64,000 nucleotides of DNA from Terfezia claveryi (GCA_015179025.1 WHUX01000009.1:558001-622000), one strand, 5' to 3'. Counted from the stretch's first letter, positions 1 through 10,927 are shown. Numbers and translations are program-made. The notes: a model not told the origin generated them from the letters alone.

Positions 1-1
1 T

Positions 2-1479
2 CTGCAGGAAATTCTCCACAGAGTACTTGCATTTGTCAATAGTGAAGGAGGGCGGCAGTGCAGGGGAAAAACATATTCGCAACAATATGACTTAATAGGC
101 GAATTTGCAACTGACCAACTCATGGATTATGTTGCTAAAGAATGTATCAATAAAATTGCAGCCACGATTATACAGAGAAGGAAACCATTTTCTGTTGCTT
201 TTGACCAGGTTCTCTCCAAAGCAGACCTCGAGGAGTCTAAAACAATCACGACAGGCTTCTCTAAATGTATCCATAAACTCAACAACTTTGCAAAAGGGGA
301 GGAAGAGGATTTCGATGTGATGTGTTGCATTTGTTTGGGGACTATTACAAGTCAGTTTTGTTCAAAAAACAAAACACTCTTACACAAGCTGTGGCAGAAG
401 GTCTTAAACGAGGGCCCAGGAGGTTTGTAATTTCCATGGCCTACATTTCTTTAAAATACTTACATTTGATAGGACGAAATAAGAATGACGACAATGACGA
501 CCACCCACATGACGACAATGCTGACCACCCACATGACGACGATGATGACCACCTACATGATGGCAACAATAACCCAGACGAGTATACCTCAGAAGAAGAA
601 GAAGAAGATCCAGACAACGAGACCGGGGATGACGACAACATGAACAAGGCAAAGGCCTGTATATTGACTAAATTTCCAAAGAAATTGGCAGGTTATATGC
701 ATGCTTGCATTACCATTACCCGATGCCTCTTATTTCTGCACTGGAAGTTGGGTAAACCTCTCACCACCACTATTATCCCCGTACGTCTAATGCCGCCAGT
801 TGACGCCAAAACCTTGGTGGTATTTGATACCTTCGAGGAGTTCAAAAAGGCCCATCTCAAGACAGTCCTACCCTCTACCGAGAACTGTGACTTTCTGTCT
901 TCAATTTTCACGAAGAATGAAAGGGTCCCAGTTTATGTTCATGCAGAAATGAAACTTGCGTTCTTCTACTTAACCCATCCAGAAATAATGCCTAATGCAG
1001 GCATTATCGGCGTCAATAAAAGCTCTTGTTTCCTCTGTGACGCTTTCTTCAAGTATGCTCCCATGTTCTTAATTACTTTGTCAATATTAACAAATGATAG
1101 GTACGTCCAGCAACAACAAGCCAACAACCCGATGTTTTCAGTGAGTACAACAGGATATAGAATATCCTTGTTTCTAAAAACCTGTCATAAGCGGGTTTAT
1201 TCAAATTGGTTATTTCCAATTCTGGAGGCTGAAGATACAAGTCTCTCTGGTGAAGGGTACAAGATGTGTCAAGAACGGTTACGCCTCGTCGCTCTGAACA
1301 TCCAAGAGACGCTAAAAGAGAAATGTGAAGAGTTATTGACTAAATATTGTAAGTTTGAGGATGAGGAGGAGGAGTCATCAGGTCACGAGGGTGATTCTGT
1401 GGACTTTATTATTTCACGGTTGGCGGAAATATTGGAGGAAAAAATCAAAAATAATAGGCACAAGAGGGAGAGGGGGTAG
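2..1479 (+). pseudogene. OTT_1508-type fungal zinc deaminase, 5'-partial and frameshifted
   Basis: An open frame runs from the left edge (codons from base 2) to about base 320, and coding then continues one frame over from about 322 to the stop at 1479. Near base 320 the reading ...FDVM would pass into LHLFGDYYK, so one indel separates the halves. The second half carries the cytidine-deaminase-fold signature VHAEMKLAFFYLTHPE, then SSCFLCDAFF. These give the zinc ligand His and catalytic Glu (HAE, codons at 940-948) and the CxxC zinc pair (about 1027-1038). This spacing is typical of the fungal OTT_1508-like deaminases (Pfam PF14441), whose substrate is unknown. A helical segment precedes the deaminase core, and an Asp/His-rich repeat sits between them. 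The stretch at about 1100-1155 (GTACGT to CAG) may be a retained intron. The 5' end lies outside the window. The call is a recent pseudogene or a single sequence error. Confidence 0.72.
497..568 (+). repeat. 24-bp tandem repeat inside the deaminase gene
   Basis: Three in-frame copies of a 24-bp unit built on accacccacatgacgac encode DDHPHDDN-like octapeptides between the N-terminal helical part and the deaminase core. The unit is a multiple of three, so copy-number change would keep the frame. It is followed by an acidic Glu run (about 592-610). Confidence 0.85.
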
Positions 1480-2376
1480 CTTCTATCCCGAGTATAAGGA
1501 GTTCTGTCATGCAGATGTTGACATTCGGTATCACTTTTTTTTTCCTTTTTTTTTTCACTTTATAAGAGGGGGTAAACTCCTAAAATCACCCACTCTTTAA
1601 CTTACGAATAAGCTGTGAGATGGCACTCACGCTCTTTTTTTATTTTTTTTATATAACTTTAATTTAATTTTCCGCTGGTTGTTTGGGGAACAGGGTAGCA
1701 AGTAACTATTAAAGATCCTCCTCCCACTCTTATCGTTATATAACTAGCTACCGTCATAGAATGCTTGTCCCTATAGCTCCAGCCCCACCAACTATTACAT
1801 TTTTATACTTTGCATACTGCAGATTATTTGTTGAAGTCTTTTTCGAGTATGTTTTGATTGGGGATGATATCTTCGCTCGGGAGTGATGCCTTGCAGTGCT
1901 CGGTAGTCATGTACAGTGGGTAGAGAAAAGTTTGTAGCTGGCAGTAAGTGGCAACTGGCCATTAACAGGTTTTTATTCCTATACTGAGGTATTGGCTTCA
2001 CTTTATCTTTAGTCTTGTAATTTCCTGTTTGTACTGATACATACTTAGTTACTGCCAGCTACAAACTTTTCTCCACCCACCCACTGTACTAACTATGCTC
2101 CACTTCCAGAAGTAATTAATGATATACATCAGCAAGAAAAATTGGCGTCAGGACGGTACTGCCGAGCGTCCTGACGCTAGCTCGCGTCCTGTGCCTCTCG
2201 TTCCTCTGGACGCCCACTGAACTGCATAGCAATCCGGATGCCCTTTACTCCGCCTAGGTCCGCCTGGACCTATTTGTTTTCAACTTGGGCACTCAGAATG
2301 GACAGGCGATTTCACTCTTTGAATAAGGGCGCGGTTGGAATGAGGCAGCGGCAATATCCATAGTATTCGGAATTTA
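1480..2376. other. Intergenic, with an inverted repeat
   Basis: No supportable gene. The first 200 bases are T-rich and probably 3' flank of the deaminase gene. The only clear structure is the inverted repeat at 1911-2089. Confidence 0.6.
1911..2089. repeat. Inverted repeat, about 40-bp arms, about 101-bp spacer
   Basis: The left arm 1911-1947 begins gtacagtggg and ends gctggcagtaa. The right arm 2049-2089 is its reverse complement apart from a 4-bp insertion (extra gggt). The size suits a small MITE or foldback remnant. No clear target-site duplication was seen. Confidence 0.85.
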
Positions 2377-2439
2377 TTATCTAGAAAGTATTGCGATCAC
2401 GACGTATATACAGAAGAAGCATTGAGATAAAGAAACCAG

Positions 2440-2665
2440 TACACTCGCTCTAACAATCACTCCAACACTCGCTCTAACAATCGCTCCAACACTTGCTCCA
2501 ACACTTGCTCCAACACTTGCTCCAACACTTGCTCCAACACTTGCTCCAAATCGACTTGCCCCAATGTTGCTCCGACTTGCTCCAACACTTGCTCCGACGG
2601 TCGCTGCGACACTTACTGTAACGCTCGCTGCGATACTCACTCCAGCACACTTGCTCAAACACTCG
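2440..2665. repeat. 12-bp minisatellite (ttgctccaacac)n
   Basis: A 12-bp unit is near perfect from about 2481 to 2548 and degenerates outwards on both sides. The apparent GASVGASV peptide on the minus strand is only a reading of this repeat. It lies just beyond the 3' end of the Ty3/gypsy relic. Confidence 0.9.
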
Positions 2666-2764
2666 CCGTAATGAACTTTGGAAATCCTATAACAAAGGTC
2701 AGCTATGCGAGTTCATGTTGGTGGCCAGGCAATGAATGCTTCTACCTACTTGCTGGTAGTCTGG

Positions 2765-3215
2765 TTACTTGCTCGGTCGCGTGGAATATAACTTGCTGGC
2801 TGGTCCGGACTCGGAGGATTCTGTAACACTCGTTTGTACTGCTCTTTTCAACATAGTCTTAACGGTTCCGACTACCCTCTCAATTTTTCCATTGGATTGG
2901 GGGTAATAAGGTGTAGATAAGTGATGTTTAATCCGCAGTATTTTGCATAATGCTTTAATGATAGGGTTGACAAAGTGGTTGCCATTGTCTGATTGCAGTG
3001 ACTCAGGGCAGCCATACCGAGTGACAATATACTCATATATGAATTCTGCCGCTGCCTCCGGTGAGGCATCCTTGGTTGCTGCACCCTCAACCCATCTAGA
3101 TACCCATTCTACTATGGTTACAGGGACCTTGCAGATGCGAATCAGTCTCTCTTTTCTTACTCCGTCTTCGCACTCAATCTCCAACTCAACCTCTTCACAC
3201 AGCTTCAGCTTCTGC
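2765..3215 (-). pseudogene. Integrase core fragment of Ty3/gypsy element
   Basis: The translation shows VEWVSRWVEGAATKDASP, then GCPESLQSDNGNHF and STPYYPQSNGKIERV. This is the retroviral-type DDE integrase core (rve). The second Asp (SDNG) and the Glu (GKIERV) are present. The first catalytic Asp, expected in the VxVDxxSRW strand, reads Glu (VEWVSRW). The HHCC domain and the C-terminal domain are missing. It joins the end of gag with a change of frame, which fixes the internal deletion junction to about 3195-3220. Confidence 0.87.
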
Positions 3216-4156
3216 CGGCTTCTGCTGCTGCAGTGGTTGCTGTTGCTTAGCTGCTGTACTCTCAGGTAAGGCTGAGCCGTCCTTGTGTTTCTTTGAGAAG
3301 CAGGTATTCGCAAAATGGCGTTGACGTCCGCAGCGATTGCATGCATTGATATCCTTCTTGGCTGCATCCCCCTTCTCTTCTTTTTTCTTTCTACACATAT
3401 CAGCCAAGTGGCCCTGCTTACCGCAGTGGGTACAAGCTCCCAAGCTCACAGCCGCTACCCCTTTGTCCAAGTCATCAACCTCCATGGTTGTATGAATCCG
3501 TCGAATACACTTCCACAACTCTTCTTCAGATTCTCTAATCTCCGTTTTCATCTTGATATTGGTTGGAAGCGCATTTCTGATACACCTCATTCGATTAAAC
3601 TCATCGGTTTTCTTAGCCCTCTTCATGAGCCTTTCAATATGTGTGCGAAATGCTGTAACAGATTCGGTAGACCCCCCCCTCTTGAACGGGTCCCAATGAT
3701 ACCTCCCTAGTTCTATCTCCGCAGCTCTTGCATCCACTTCTCTACTAAACTGCTTCTTCAAAAGCTCATACAATGATACTTCTTCTATATTCCCCCTTCC
3801 ATCTAATATCGGCTTTTTCATATCTTCATGCTTTCGCCAACAATTGGGGCTATCGGAGTCTCCTTTAGAGTCATAATCCTGCCACCACTTCTTTGCGTCA
3901 CCCTCTAACCTTCCAGCTAGTCCTGCACACAATCTCCTTCCCATGCTATAGTTTGACTTTCCTTCAATACCGCAGGATCCACATACTCGTAATCCTCATT
4001 TGGTTCTCCCTTGACAAACCCTCCATAGCATAACGGTAGATTTTGTCGGATCAGCTCGAGCTTGATATCGTTGTCAAAGTTCTCTAGGTCTGCCGCCACT
4101 CCTGTGAACGGTTTAAGCTCTTTCAGCTTGATATCTTTAGGAAATGTCGTCGGCAT
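3195..4156 (-). pseudogene. Gag polyprotein of Ty3/gypsy element, frameshifted
   Basis: The N-terminal part (4156-3917, starting MPTTFPKDIKLKELKPFTG) and the main part (3944-3195) are in different frames and overlap around 3920-3944, where QTIAWEGDCVQD and MGRRLCAGLAG are alternative readings of the same bases. The main part has the capsid-like helices (KKWWQDYDSKGDS; FSREVDARAAEIELGRY) followed by two CCHC zinc knuckles, CTHCGKQGHLADMC and CNRCGRQRHFANTC. This is a typical nucleocapsid of fungal Ty3/gypsy elements. It ends in a Gln-rich tail and then runs into the integrase fragment. Confidence 0.87.
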
Positions 4157-4341
4157 TCTGCTAGGTTGGCTCAGTTGGCTTTCGCTCAGTTGGTTCCTGT
4201 ACTTCCTCTTCCTCGTCAGAGTCCACTTCTACTAAGAACCCTTCCACTAATTTTCTTTTTCTTCGCCCTCCTAAGCCCTTGATTCCCAGGCAGGTCCGTC
4301 TAATGACGACTGCAAGCCTTTAATAGGATCCAGGTTGGTAT

Positions 4342-4455
4342 TGAGCTCTATAGGCTCCGTAAACAGATGAGCGAGCTCTACAGGCCTCGCTAAAAAGATG
4401 AGCTCTTCTGGCTCGTAAGCTCTTCAGGCTTCGAAAAAAATGAACTCTACAGGCT
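4342..4455. repeat. Degenerate repeats in the retroelement leader
   Basis: About five imperfect copies of a unit containing gagctctacaggctcg followed by an A-rich spacer lie between the putative primer-binding site and the gag start. Confidence 0.7.
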
Positions 4456-4685
4456 CGCTGGAAGAAAATTCACACCGCTGCTTCGTCCCCGTGATGGGTG
4501 CCAACTGTGATGTGAAGGTTCAAACTACCTACTACTCTCGTATACATATAGCAAACATTCAAACGAATGTGCCAAGGCACTAGGCCTAGCATACGGTTGC
4601 ATACCTTGCATACCTTGCATACCGTAGGGCAGCCCCACTCTCCACAATGATATAAGTTTCGGGTACTGTTAGCCATTGCGTTTAA

Positions 4686-5207
4686 GGTGATGATGATTTG
4701 GGGGCGGAGGCAATCAACCCACAAAAGGTAAAGCGGATGCCCCCTACATACATCAAGGCCAAGTGGGTGGGTCAGAATCGCCAATATTACACAGTATGGC
4801 TATCGCGAACTGAATTCAAAAAGCGCAAAAATATGACAAATGAGAAAATCTATGAGTATGCCAAGCAGCTTGAGGACAGGGCACGGGAGCATGCACGTAA
4901 AGAGAAAGCCAAGTTAAGTGTTAAAGAAGAGGGTAAGTTGAAGGGTGAGAGAAAGCCAAAACTCGATCTTCATGAGATTCCTCAATACTAGGGCAATCCT
5001 CATGAAATGGGGGACTCTCCAGTGGATTCTCCAATGCCAACGCATGATCAGTTCCAACAATATCAACAACCTCCAGACAAAAAGCAGGGCGAAAAACGCT
5101 AGTTGACAGAGGAAGAGCAACTACAACTTCAGCTTCGAGAGGAGAGCAAACGCGAGAGCCGTCGTCGTCGAGGAACTCGAGCTCAAGGACTGGATGAGGA
5201 TGCTTAG
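4686..5207 (+). pseudogene. Decayed coding sequence, family not recognised
   Basis: One frame reads as a charged, protein-like sequence (KRMPPTYIKAKWVGQNRQYY..., then a basic/acidic helical stretch and a Gln/Arg-rich end). It is cut by two in-frame TAG codons at 4989-4991 and 5100-5102 before a third at 5205-5207. Both internal stops could be CAG to TAG changes, the direction expected of repeat-induced point mutation, but two sites prove nothing. No ATG is evident at the 5' end (the frame opens near 4686), so it is truncated, spliced or dead. No function is proposed. Confidence 0.45.
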
Positions 5208-6837
5208 ATGGGTGATGTATGAAGGCTTTATATCGGAGGCACAAGAAGATGAAATCATCGGGTTCAACTATTTATTTTTCTTCTCGACATATTTGTATTA
5301 CTAGTTAACTAGTTTACTTCAAATAAATACAATTTGCTTTAAGGAAATACTAATAGCAAAAAATCCTGGCAAGCAGCACCTTCGAACCGATCCTCAGATT
5401 CAATCTCTAAACGTAGAATTATAAGGAGTAATGCATCGGGTGAAGAGAAGGAAAGTTTATAGCCCTTGTTGTGTCTTTCGAGAGTAGATAGTAGAATCAT
5501 CAAGTCGCGAAAAGGTAGGTCGCGAGCCTCGAATGGACACATCACGCTAAATAGTTATTCTAATAGGTGGGTTGCTGAAGATGCTTAGGAGAAGGCAGTT
5601 TGCCAACTTGCCACAGAATCGTTCTTCAGGTGTGTACGCAAAATTTCAACTGCATAGACAAGAAGGGAACGAGCAAGCATGGCACAAAATACTCTAGTTA
5701 TACACGTTTGGTCAGCTTTGGGGACCCTCTAGTGTCCGCTTCCGCTACCCAGTAGCCTAAGAGATCATGTGGTATGAGTGCTTTTTCTACGGGTGGCGAT
5801 ATGATATTGATCTTTGTCGAGATATCAAGAAGTTTGTTCCATATAGCGTAATGGGAGTTGTGAATTTGGGTGGAATTGATATGGGTAGGATTGATATGGT
5901 GACAAAATAGACTATAATCCCAGAGAGGGTCTGATGGATTGATCGAAAGCTTGACTCTGCTTAGAGATGGAATGAAGGAAAAGGATGAACTGTAACAGCA
6001 GTCATTCCTAAGTGCTTCGGGATCGAAATTTCCATGTTGAAATGGCTGGGCTGCGAGGGGATCATATGGTGGAGGTGCTTTGGGAGAGGGCTTTGGTGCA
6101 ATGGGGATAGGGACCAATGGGTGCCAACCAGACTAGACCAATGGCTGGGAGTCAGGCGCTATCCATCTGGACTAGACCAACAGGGACATGGCTATTGTAG
6201 CTTATGTCTAGCGCCTGCTGTTGTGGCTAGACCCAATAAGGAAGTGACTACTCTAGTAAGTCTAGCGGTGTAGAACTGCTGACGGAGGACATGCAGGAAT
6301 CCCCGGTGTTGTAGATTTTTTTATTTTCTCACAGCACTTACAGTAGCTACCTGATTACTCGGTTTGTTATGCGGTTTTCGACGATATTAAGCCTGATACA
6401 AAACCAAGTAAGCTAATTTGAGAGTGCATAGGTGACATAAAATCGAGAGTGCATCATCATTAGACATCTACGACCATAGCCTGAAGAAAAGAGGCATCTC
6501 GTTCGCTCTGCCATATCGAAGCTTTAGATACGCCGGGCTAGTACTGCAGTGGGTGACCACGTAGAAATCTCTGGTGTTGTAGATTTTTTTGACTTCCATT
6601 TTGTCTATGTTCACCACGATGATTGTAATGGTTCTCCCATCCCAATGCCGATATTCCCCAAATCCCGAAACCATAGCATCTCTTTGAAATTCCTCGTAAG
6701 TTATAAGTACGAATAGGGGTATTCAATATTAAAATAATCAAGCGATTAAATTGAAAATTGTAATCGACGTTCTAAGCTGAAAATATTCGTTCAAGATTGA
6801 GTGACCCTCGATCATAGGATTCAGTTGTTATCGCATT
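5208..6837. other. Intergenic, repeat fragments only
   Basis: No supportable gene. A Pro-rich open frame on the minus strand (about 5698-6117) has no ATG and no recognisable domain. At 6118-6250 the motif gtgccaaccagactag appears with degenerate tagtctgg/agactag pieces. The same 16-mer recurs at 24071 and, as near copies, at 11755 and 26268. Confidence 0.5.
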
Positions 6838-7059
6838 AAGATTGTCTCAGGAGATGCAATTCTACGGTAATTTCTTATCGATAAGTGCCTATTTGCGGTT
6901 TACCGTAGCGCTTCTCTCGACACAAGCATATGTATGGTGACTAAGCGAAAAAAATAAGAATATTCTTGTATCCAAAATATGCTTATTTACTATGTGGGAC
7001 CGGTGCTTGTAATCAATATATGCTTATATCCGGTATGCTTGTATCGAGAGACCTCTGTA
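6838..7059 (+). mobile_element. 3' half of a pogo/Tc1-like non-autonomous element
   Basis: The segment matches the right part of the larger copy at 47295-48370: shared attgtctc.ggagatgc, gatcgataa-like, agaatattctt.tatcc and tatgcttatt, in the same order. It ends tatgcttgtatcgagagacctctgta, the inverted-terminal-repeat end seen in all copies, followed by a TA-type boundary. Confidence 0.75.
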
Positions 7060-7617
7060 ATAACGGCTATAGGCTATAAAGAACGGACTATCAAAATAGA
7101 CTTATACTACCAATGCATCCAATAAGCGGAATAGCTTTCTGAGGTCTTCTTGCCCATAGATACAATTTAGTACGTGAATCCCATATTACTTAAGCCACAG
7201 GAAGGCTTGCCAGCTCAGCTAGCTGGATCCAAAAGGGGTCCTCAGCGCTGGAAATTATTGGTCGTATCGAAAATCGGAGCGCAGTTTAATTCAGCGCATC
7301 ACCCGACCTAGGGCAAACTGTGAATACATGGTTCTGAACCTTTTCAAACATCGCCCAATTTTTGATGTAGAGGTAACGTTGTGCTGGCGCACTCTAATCG
7401 ATAAGACCACTATTATGTAAACACCGGGAAAAGTAGTGCGCAAATCCCACTACTCAAATTACAATAATCGTCACCAACGTAATGATTTATATAGAACCTC
7501 TGCTACACGCAGTATATTCTCACCGTAGCTTGTTGAGCTGGCTCATTCACCAATCACGCTATGACCGGCTCATCCAATGGGCTTGCCCATTCACCAATCT
7601 GACGAACACCATAGTAT

Positions 7618-7887
7618 GACAGTATTACTCGGCAGAATATTAGTAGTGTATAAGACAGGGGCCAAGATATCAGAATCGAGTATTAGACAGTAAACTTTTC
7701 ATATAGGACAGTAGTGTGGTTATCCTGACGTTGACTGACGCAGCCGGTTTCTTCTACTGATCACCAACCTCACTTGTTCCAACGTCAATTCCGCATGATG
7801 GACCCAAAGCGCAAACAACGAGCCAACAACCTCGATCAACTTCTGTTTTGCAACTGTAGAAATCTGGCAAGCGGACACAAAAGATGA
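7618..7887 (+). repeat. Dispersed repeat with ATAAGACAG-like motifs, copy 1
   Basis: Closely similar to 34385-34630. Shared blocks include gtgtataagacaggg, ggacagtagtgtggt and gactgacgcagccggtttct. The spaced (t)ataagacag/tattagacag motifs resemble the subterminal repeats of cut-and-paste DNA transposons. A 30-aa reading frame starting ATGATGGACCCAAAGCGC (7795-7887) begins at the same point in both copies, but the second copy reads ctg in place of the start and stops early. Transposon class not determined. Confidence 0.65.
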
Positions 7888-8731
7888 AGGTTCCGAAATG
7901 TGTTGTGCCTAGAGTATCGCATAAAGTGGGCTAGAAGACCTCTACCGTAACTGAATTCTTCGAGTTTTCAGGCCATACGTGCACATCGCATATAGAACAA
8001 CGCTCTTGACAGGACTGTGTCCGACCTCACCCATTGCTGTGAATTAGGGCTAGATTCATCTCTTACCAAGGAAATTTCGATTTTAAATACAATATCCTCA
8101 AAAGGAGTGATGAGACTAGGGCAGAGTAAGCAGATCGGCAAACCCCATGCTGAACAGAAATAGCTGTATAAATATGACCATGGGTGCCCAATTCTCCATT
8201 GATAATGTGTGATCAGAGAGCCTGGTCGGCAGTCAGCACACATCTCCTGGTGCGGCTGATCTCTTGCAATAGGGATTGGCGTAGAGATTGATCGGACAGC
8301 TAGGAATTTGCTTCCAAGCGAGAGCCGTAGATACATGAGAAGTAACCCTAGTCCAGCCTCTAGATGCCAACGTGGACTTACGTATAGTTAATTGTCGAAT
8401 AGCTAGCTCGTTGCTCTTTATGATCGTTATTACAATTATGCCTTCAATGTTTCCGTTGCTGGTGGCTGCAGTAGCAACTGTAAGTCAGCCACTACTTGGA
8501 CCTCTTCACATTGGCCTCACACCATAAATCCCCCACATCCATTGTGGGAGGGTGGATTGGCACACAGCCTAAGCTGTACCCTAGTTTGGTTTTTAATACT
8601 TGCATGCAGTTATCTATACAGTACCATCGGCATAGTGTAATTGACACACTACAAAGATAAAGAAAACAAACCAAGAGACCCCTGTAGTGCCATTGGGAGT
8701 TATTACATTACCAACGGGGCCCAGTTTCGTA
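7888..8731. other. Intergenic
   Basis: No supportable gene. A 122-codon minus-strand frame (7968-8336) begins with ATG but shows no domain, no family resemblance and no splice context, so it is not called. Confidence 0.5.
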
Positions 8732-8783
8732 TTTCGCTTGGTTGTTTCGCTTGGTTGTTTCGCTTGGTTATTTCGCTTGGTTG
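8732..8783. repeat. 13-bp tandem repeat, 4 copies
   Basis: Unit tttcgcttggttg repeated four times, the third copy with a final a. Confidence 0.95.
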
Positions 8784-8887
8784 TTTGACTTACATAGATA
8801 GATTCTGTATGCAATAATTATGCTAGAAAATTATTGTGCGGTGAGTGGGCTGGGCCCACTGCTGGATGGGCCGGGCACTAGTGCCAC

Positions 8888-8913
8888 AGCTGGGTGGGTC
8901 GACCCACCCAGCT
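8888..8913. repeat. 26-bp perfect palindrome
   Basis: The arm agctgggtgggtc is followed immediately by its exact reverse complement, centred on GTCGAC. The flanks (8849-8866 and 8923-8940) carry two direct copies of cactgctggrtgggccg, so the palindrome sits inside a small direct repeat. Confidence 0.93.
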
Positions 8914-9200
8914 ATACCCATCCCACTGCTGGGTGGGCCGCACTGGTGTATGGGACAGAACACCAGAGATGACCCCGGGTATAAGAGATAAAGGAGGGAG
9001 GTATAGGCAGCAGTGAGATCCAAAAGTCCACTGAAGGATAATACGAATGAGCGAAGTGAGATTGTCACGTAGAGAAGAGTATATAGAAGTGAAGAGATGT
9101 GTTGTTATTCTATCATAATTGATTGTTCTCTCAAGCAGGAGAATCAACGAGATATATATACATGAATGAACGTACATAAGAAAGTGAAGACATATGAGTA

Positions 9201-9352
9201 GCACGCAATGCCTGTGAAGGCCGAAGCACGCAATGCCTGTGAAAGCCGATGCTTGCCATATGATCTGCAGGCCAGAGCACGCAATGCCTGTGAAGGCCGA
9301 AGCACGCAATGCCTGAGAAGGCCGTTGCTTGCCATAAGATCTGCAGGCCGAA
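9201..9352. repeat. 76-bp tandem repeat, 2 copies, itself built of 25-26-bp units
   Basis: Each 76-bp copy (9201-9276, 9277-9352) contains two gcacgcaatgcctgtgaagg-type 25-mers and one gcttgccatatgatctgcag-type 26-mer. This is a higher-order minisatellite. Confidence 0.95.
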
Positions 9353-9464
9353 GGTCGCCGCGTGTGGAATAGCAAGGCATGGGCGGAATGAATGAATGTA
9401 CGGCATTCAATCACTAACACCGGGCAACGCTACAACATACGGAATCGATACAGTACGAATAATA

Positions 9465-10165
9465 ACTTCTTAGCTGACTCCCTGGCGAAGGAGGGAGCGG
9501 AGGCAGTAGACCCAGAACGCCCACTGATTACAGAGGGGGGGCTCAAGCAAGAATGGAAGCGCATGAGGGAGGAGGAAAGGAGAGTGGCGGGGTCAGGGAT
9601 GGGCAGGGTGGAGAAATGGGGGAGGAGGGCCAGGGTGAACTATGTTCACTGTCGCACAGCGGCACAGGAAAGGGCAATCTCCAGTCATGGCGGGCCAGAC
9701 TGGACGATACGATTGACCCTACGTGCCGGTGGTGTGGGCAGTATGTAGAAACAGGGAGGCATGTAGCTCTAGTCTGCCCGCGGGGTGAAGAGGTAGGGAG
9801 GAGATGGGGGAGTTGGGAGGAGATGGATGAGCGGGGGAGGTGGCTTAAGAAGGTGAGGGAAGGGGAGAAGGACACCATCGTTGACTTGGTGGAGACCTTC
9901 TTCTCAAACCTAGACCTGGGGTAGACGGGGGAGGTATCCCCCCTGTTCATGGGGATATGGTGATGGCGGGGGTTTTGGTGTTGGCGGGGGGGTTGTTTGT
10001 TCCTAAAAAAACTGTAGATTTTCCTTGGTTCGGGAGGCTGGGCGCTTACGCAGCCCGTTGTTCCGTGGGTGCACCGAGTCTTTCGAGATGAGGGAACGGG
10101 GCCGTCTCATAGCCTTAGGCTTTACAGACGTACGGACTTCAAAAAAAATTTAAAAAAAAATAATA
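9465..10165 (+). mobile_element. 5'-truncated Tad1-like LINE, 3' end with A-rich tail
   Basis: The sequence opens inside the end of the RNase H domain (NNFLADSLAKEGAEA, about 9460-9507), continues through a charged helical linker and changes frame near 9660. It then reads WRARLDDTIDPTCRWCGQ, the terminal C-x2-C-x8-H-x4-C zinc knuckle of I/Tad-type LINE ORF2 (about 9718-9776), and stops at 9922-9924. A GC-rich 3' UTR follows and ends in an A-rich tail at about 10140-10165. The 5' truncation and A tail are as expected for target-primed reverse transcription. The frameshift makes this copy dead. Confidence 0.85.
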
Positions 10166-10390
10166 ACTTCTTCCTCAAATTCTTCCATAACTTAGTAGTG
10201 CCAGGCATAGTCAGAGCTTGAGCCACAAGCTATTAGGACATGTGCCCAAGGCAACCTGGCGACACATCAAATGTTAGTTTGAATCGGAGAATCCTAATAA
10301 GACTTCAAGCCGATGAGCCAGAAGCCGCATACCTGGCTATACCTCGTTAAAAAAAAAATTTTATTTACTCATGCGGTCCCAACCCGGGTA

Positions 10391-10647
10391 CCGCATCCAC
10401 TGGTGAGCAAGAGACCTGGTCAGTTTAGAGACATAGGTCGGGCTTATGCAGTAAGTGACACTACAACGATCCATTTTTTGGGAAAAAGTGCACAAGGTAT
10501 CCGAGCGCAAAAATAGGGTGGATGATACCGTACAAACTGAGCTACAAGAGACCTTTTTTTGGGACCGTTGTAGTGTCACTTACTGCATAAGCTCGACCTA
10601 TGTCTCTAAACTGACCAGGTCTCTTGCTCACCAGTGGATGCGGTAGT
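10391..10647. mobile_element. Nested hairpin MITE, about 80-bp inverted repeats
   Basis: The left arm starts taccgcatccactggtgagc and the right arm ends with its complement gctcaccagtggatgcggta. The arms match for about 80 bp with few differences, ending at cactacaacg next to a loop of about 95 bp. It interrupts a retroposon 3' end whose halves are acccggg (left) and tcaagaccaggcaagttaat (right). A TA on both sides fits a Tc1/mariner-type duplication. It is non-coding. Confidence 0.88.
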
Positions 10648-10927
10648 CAAGACCAGGCAAGTTAATCTGCAAGGTCCGGTGCTTATATACCACAACAAAA
10701 AACAAACTCGAGTGCCGAATGGCAAGAACGAATGCAAAAAATAAGAGGACTCAAGGCCCAGTGGCCAGAAAAACTCAAGAAGATCGAAGTTTCCGTGCTG
10801 TAATTAACTGGCATTTGCCAGATGATCCAGGGGTGACCCGACTAAGGCTCAGTCCAATAATAAAAGACTCGGTACAAAATGAACAAACAAATTTGCACAA
10901 AATATGATGCAAAATGAGCTCAAGTAT

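Larger units (their letters stand above)
2765..4510 (-). mobile_element. Ty3/gypsy LTR retrotransposon relic lacking PR-RT-RNaseH
   Basis: On the minus strand a gag gene (4156 to about 3200) is followed directly by an integrase core (about 3215 to 2765). Protease, reverse transcriptase and RNase H, normally about 2 kb between them, are absent. Upstream of gag is a leader with degenerate repeats (4342-4455). Around 4486-4508 the minus strand reads ...cacatcaca then gttggcacccatcacgg, where a TGG-type primer-binding site after an LTR end would be expected. No second LTR was found by eye. All frames are disrupted. Confidence 0.85.

Noticed and set aside
2377..2662. Minus-strand GASVGASV repeat protein
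   Set aside because: It is a reading of a 12-bp minisatellite, open in several frames, with no start and no non-repetitive protein part.
7968..8336. 122-codon minus-strand ORF with ATG
   Set aside because: No domain, no splice signals, no related copy; compatible with chance in this composition.
8730..9352. CRISPR-like spacing of repeats
   Set aside because: Units are contiguous or nested without unique spacers, and the genome is fungal.
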